Shown here in pieces: positions 26,811 to 30,714 of a DNA stretch of 30,714 bases. The stretch spans positions 4,830,127 to 4,860,840 of the forward strand of contig NC_090619.1 of the NCBI RefSeq assembly GCF_004359215.1, given 5' to 3'. Source of the DNA: Bremia lactucae (lineage: Eukaryota; Oomycota; Peronosporomycetes; Peronosporales; Peronosporaceae). The notes under the pieces are model-generated. The model searched no databases and was not told the origin of the DNA. It saw nothing but the letters and a program-made list of their open reading frames with translations. The translations under genes were made by a program, and so were the position numbers. Positions within the stretch are counted from its first letter, which is position 1. Each line of letters opens with the position of its first letter.

Positions 26811-28870
26811 CTACCGTCGACCTGGAGGTGGCTGAAGTGACGGATGTTGATGCTGTTTCGGATCACTCATTGGAATGGGAAAGCGATCACGACGTCCATT
26901 CTGAAGCACGCCAGTAGGTCCGCCCAAGTTCTTTGGATTCAGTCCTGCAAGTCGCTGGGGCGGTCCTTGGAGCTTCCGGTCGCTCTCCATCGTATACCGC
27001 ATGGCACCAATCTTGTTCTCGTCTTTAATTGGTCGACCTGACATGCCTCGACGACCGTCTTGTTGCATATGAACAGCTTGGGCATGATGCTGCTGGGCTT
27101 GCATTTGAGCTTGCATCTGTGCGTGATGGTGCGCAGCCTGAGCTTGTGCATGCGCATGAGCTTGAGCCTGGGCATGCGCCTGCGCTTGAGGATGTTGCGA
27201 CGGCATCTGTTGCGTTTGCTGCGGGTGTTGCATACCCGGGACCATACCCCCCATAACCCCACGAGGCATCATACCCCCTCCGTTCAAAGGGGTACTCCGA
27301 CCCATACCCCGCATCATATTCATACTCGCATTGGGTACGCCACGCGCCAAGCCACTGCTTGCATCCGGTCCGCTTCCACTCATAGAATTCGACGTCGATG
27401 CATTGCCCATGCTCAGATTCATGGGTGCCTCACCTGTTCGTAGCATATGCGCCATCGGTGCTCCTTGACTCACTTGAGGCGCTCCATTTGGAGCATTTCC
27501 TTGACTCGGCGCACCCTGTGGCACTTGATATTGACTCTCCGGGGACGGTCGCGACGAAAACGTCGGCATGGGAGACGTCGTTGGCGGTTCCGACGGTCCT
27601 GGCGCCGAGTTGGCACCTGCCATGCCAATAGTTGATTGCCCTGTTTCACGCACGCGCAAGAGTTCAAGTCGTTCGCGAATAAATTGAGCATCGGCGCCCA
27701 GTTCGGCAGCTTTTTGATACGCATCCCGAGCGTCACTTGTTTGGTTACACGTGTCGTAGAGCGTACCCACGTTGTACCAGACCTCGCAAATGTTGGGATT
27801 GATATTAATTGCACGCGAGTACGCATCCAACGCGTCAAGATGCTGATTCAGTTGGTAAAAGAGCACGCCAAGGGAACACCAGACGTTAGGATTCTGCGAG
27901 TCGGTTGTCACGGCGTGTTTGTACGAATCGTACGCTTCTTCAAACTCTTGCACGGCCATGTAGCATCGACCCAAGAGGTACCAGCCTTTGCCATCTTGTG
28001 GATCAATTGTCACGGCTTTCTTGAGAAACTCGATCGCAGAAGGGTGTTCACTGTGTTTTAAACAGAGCCATCCGAGTTGCTGCAACGGCTTGGCATTATT
28101 CGGATTCAATTCCGCGACTTTCAAATAGCTCGATTTGGCCAATTGGATCTCGTCTTTTAGCTCGTAGACGTGGCCAATCTGGGTCCAGATATCACTGGCC
28201 ATTTCCGTCGTTTGGACGTTTGCTTGGACATCGTGAAGCACCGACTTGAGACGCTCAAGGGCGCCGTCATAGTCGCCGCGTTGCTTGGCAATAATACCGA
28301 GACGGAATTTCACTTCAAGCGCCATGTTAAAGTTTGGCTCAAAGCGGAGCACGGCTTCAAACGATTCTTGCGCGTGCTCGAGTGACCCGAGACGTTCGTA
28401 AAGCTGGCCAATGCCGTACCACATGTTGGGATCTTTCTGGCTCATGGGATTATTGTACATGGCATACTGGTACGCCGTATGCGCGCTCGTGAGGTCGTTC
28501 ATCATGAGGCAACAGTATCCAAGGTGGCCCCACGCGTCTGAGTTTTGCTCGTTGAGGGACACAAGACCGCGGAAGCAATCGGCCGCTTTCGTGTAATCCT
28601 CCACTTTCTCGTAGCAGCAGCCAATGGCAAAGAGCGCCGTGGCGTTCAAGCGATTGTGCGACAAGACCTTTTCGTACGCGACCATGGTGTTCTCGTCGTC
28701 GCCCATCATCTCGGCAATGCGGCCCAAGGACAACCACGCTTCTTCATTCGCAACGGAGAGTTGACGGCCAAGCTAGCAGCATGCAATTCGAGAGTTTAGC
28801 CGGAAAGGACCATCACTCGGGACTAAGGGCAATGTACCGTATTATTGTCTTCCATCTTGGGGGCGGCCAT
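26811..28870 (-). CDS. CYC8: TPR corepressor of the Cyc8/Ssn6 type (two exons)
   Basis: It is a nuclear scaffold that, with Tup1-like WD40 partners, brings repression machinery to DNA-bound factors. Exon 1 is 28838-28870, only 11 codons (MAAPKMEDNNT); a 65-bp GT-AG intron (28773-28837) follows; exon 2 is 26811-28772. The product is 664 aa. The ATG at 28870 is preferred because splicing restores the frame into LGRQLSVANEEAW and removes an in-frame stop. Ten consecutive TPRs fill about residues 23-395 (AWLSLGRIAEMMGDDENTMV the first; VWYNVGTLYDTCNQTSDARD the last), the number found in yeast Cyc8. The rest is low-complexity: P/S/G/M-rich, then a Q/A/H tract, ending QPPPGRR. The gene ends about 410 bp from the effector-like remnant. 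An ACATTCTTGTC near 29079-29069 on the minus strand is a weak initiator candidate. Confidence 0.93.
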
Positions 28871-30113
28871 CGCAGGAAAGACAGGGACGTAGATGGTGAA
28901 GAGGTTCGCGACTTGCCACACACGCAAGAGAACACGAACTACAAACTGCTTTCCGACGTGGGCACGAGGCGCTTTATTGTCTACTGCCGCGAATTCGATG
29001 GTGTGGGGCTTCTGGGAAAGGGGAGATCAACATCCAGAGCGACAGGGAGAAAGAAAACCCTACCCACGACAAGAATGTGTGCATTGACAAAAGATGGGAC
29101 TTTCGACAGACGCTAACCCTGCTACGATGGTTTTTAGTCTCGCGCGCAGGAAAAAAAAAAGACGTTTAGTACCATAAACATGTCATAAAAAATGTCACAG
29201 CGACAGTTCGTCCAGCTGCTTTTTCAAGCGTGACGAGCGTGACAGTCCTATGACCGACCGCTGTGTTTCTTTTTAGTTTTAAAGCATTAAAATGCGACGG
29301 TATGGGGTGGCAGTTCCATGATTTTCACAACGGTCGTCCAATTTGGCTAAGCTCCCATAAAAAAAGCCTTGAATGTTTCTACGTAATCGCTTCTTAATTG
29401 CAAGAATACGATTCTTGTCGTTTGCGCTGTGAAGAGGAAAACTTACACGCACGCGAAAACTGAAAAATCTGATCGGACGCAAGCTTAAAAGTTATATGGC
29501 GCTTATTGGAAAAAGCGAAACAATATGTTCACTAAAATTACACTCGGCGCATCTGTCCCAGATATATGAAAATACGCAGCAGCTGTTTGTAAAGTGGGGA
29601 TGTTGCGCGACCGATACTGCAATGTGCGAGCAGGCGGCGGGACACATTTGGGGTTACGCTGACATGTGCAAAAATGTTGTTTTGAACATTTGATTTAATC
29701 AAATCTTGTCTCCCACTCTCTTTAATAGAATTAAATTTTATCATACACAATTGCGAAGTAGCAAATTATTTATGGTGCTAGGTATAAGATTGTGAAATGA
29801 TCGAGCAAGCATTTAAACGAGTATTTGCAATAGCTAGGCCTGCGCAAATGTATGCGATGCTAACTTTAAAACGCATCGGCCAATCAACACTATATATTTT
29901 TAAATATTGTCAAGCAATAAGAGCACTTTTAAGCTTTTATTCACCTTGTTTAGGCATTTGCTTTTTTGAATTATACAAGAATCATTTACATCTTTATCTA
30001 ATTTCTTAAATGTCAAAAACTTTTTTTTAATATTATAAATGATCGTCTAACATTCCTACTTCACCGTCCACTACTAGAGAGAGAGGTTCAGAGAGTCTTT
30101 TTACTTAGTGTTT
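28871..30113. other. 5' flank of CYC8 and AT-rich spacer
   Basis: The part up to about 29280 is the 5' leader and probable promoter of CYC8, with a run of ten or more A at about 29151-29161. From 29280 to 30113 I see only short chance frames (60-70 codons on both strands) without family signatures. Small inverted repeat TTTGATT/AATCAAA near 29690. No tRNA or other RNA gene recognised. Confidence 0.5.
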
Positions 30114-30714
30114 CTAAGTACAAGACCTCTGGAATGTCCTGAGCCAGGATATGAGCGCCGGTGTACCCGGTGGCTGATCGTGACCGATCCCCTGAAATAA
30201 CGGGGACCCTCTAGGTTGTCGAATAAGCAGTTCAATACACGCATTGAGAGTCGCCCCTCGAATGGCTGTAGCTGCTGCTCGATGTTCTCGTTTCGCAACG
30301 GCCCGTAACTGTCGTATACACGCTTCCCATTGTTGCTCTGTGCCGTTGTGACCGTGTTGATCCGCTCCGCGAAACACTACTGCATTCCTGTCCGTCCATA
30401 ATCGGGTGTGGCAAACCGTTGTGAGGATTGTCCATATCCGCTGCCATTCGAGCTCGGCTCCGGGGGCATCATCGTCAAATCGGTCGACTAAAATAGCTTT
30501 CCGGTATCGAGGTATCGCGGTAGCCCGCCGGTTGGCGCACGCTGCCATAAAGTGCCTCGTTCTCTGACGTGTCGCCATTTCCCCTGTCCAATGGCTTACG
30601 ACTTTGTCCCAAAGGGCTTGCGCACAATAGCAATCCCAAAAAATGTGCCGCAGTGTCTCTGGACTTGCCGCGCATCGAGTCGTCCTCTGGCAACAATTAT
30701 TGCTCTCTCGTCCA
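30114..30714 (-). pseudogene. LINE ORF2 C-terminal end (zf-RVT region), runs off right edge
   Basis: On the minus strand the frame is open from the window edge to the stop at 30114. It begins ESNNCCQRTTRCAASPETL, RHIFWDCYCAQALWDKVVSH, WTG: the Cys/His 'reverse transcriptase zinc-binding' block (C...C....ET..H.FW.C...LW) after the RT domain of non-LTR retrotransposons. It then has LTTVCHTRLWTDRNAVVFRG, the usual W..RN..VF motif. The remaining ~100 residues are Arg/Ala-rich. RT and endonuclease would lie outside the window. The visible part has no stop, so this copy may be relatively young or intact here. I saw no poly-A tail after 30114. Confidence 0.8.

Noticed and set aside
27060..27443. 127-codon plus-strand frame opposite CYC8
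   Set aside because: It is antisense to the low-complexity Q/A/H tract of CYC8; its leucine- and methionine-rich composition is only the complement of CAG/CAT-type repeats.
1..30714. CRISPR array, operon or bacterial regulatory elements
   Set aside because: No regularly spaced direct repeats; the genes have spliceosomal introns and retrotransposons of eukaryotic type.
1..30714. tRNA or rRNA genes
   Set aside because: I looked for tRNA-like cloverleaf arms and B-box-like sequence around the intergenic spacers and primer sites and found none that I could support.

Overview
The window looks like a chromosomal segment from a plant-associated oomycete (Peronosporaceae: a Phytophthora or downy-mildew relative). 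Four things point that way: two compact genes with 54-73 bp GT-AG introns; Ty3/Gypsy retroelements with an oomycete-type gag (HLSEHHR..., CYKCGKRGHM..., PMELG/MDLSYVEGEKP) and a chromodomain; the remains of a WY-fold effector-like gene; and the end of a LINE. The species cannot be fixed from the sequence.

Host genes. (i) 2844-4598 (+) is the cytosolic phenylalanyl-tRNA synthetase alpha subunit, five exons, 502 aa. (ii) 4777-5889 (+) is an SLC25A34/35 (Oac1-like) mitochondrial carrier, four exons, 307 aa, starting 178 bp after the first gene. (iii) 26811-28870 (-) is a Cyc8/Ssn6-type corepressor with ten TPRs, two exons, 664 aa. I rebuilt all three by splicing; each closes in frame and matches the usual family length.

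Mobile DNA fills most of the rest. 1-1649 (-) is the 5' part of a Ty3/Gypsy element that runs off the left edge: truncated LTR, PBS, gag, protease. 2035-2411 and 14381-14812 are LTRs of a second family. 6031-12872 (+) is a decayed but LTR-bounded chromovirus of the first family. Its module order is LTR, PBS, gag, PR, RT, an RNase H block on the opposite strand, integrase C-terminus with chromodomain, an antisense reading region, an 11-G polypurine tract, and LTR. 15335-25612 (-) is a third family in composite form: one left and one right LTR enclose two gag-pro modules and two copies of an antisense coiled-coil ORF, but only one pol. 30114-30714 (-) is the 3' end of a LINE ORF2. All of these are broken by stops, frameshifts and deletions. 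Between the composite element and CYC8 lies a degenerate WY-domain effector-like remnant (25890-26400, -).

Most interesting signals. Two different Gypsy families each carry a reading region antisense to gag-pol between the pol end and the 3' LTR. The retroelement DNA is also unusually rich in perfect short inverted repeats (arms of 8-12 bp, loops of 0-7 nt). Several have the same arms but different loops in the two internal copies of the composite element. One perfect 12-bp hairpin sits at a deletion junction in one copy and is absent from the other, which suggests template switching during copying. I found no complete new multi-gene system; the candidates are these unusual retroelement features.
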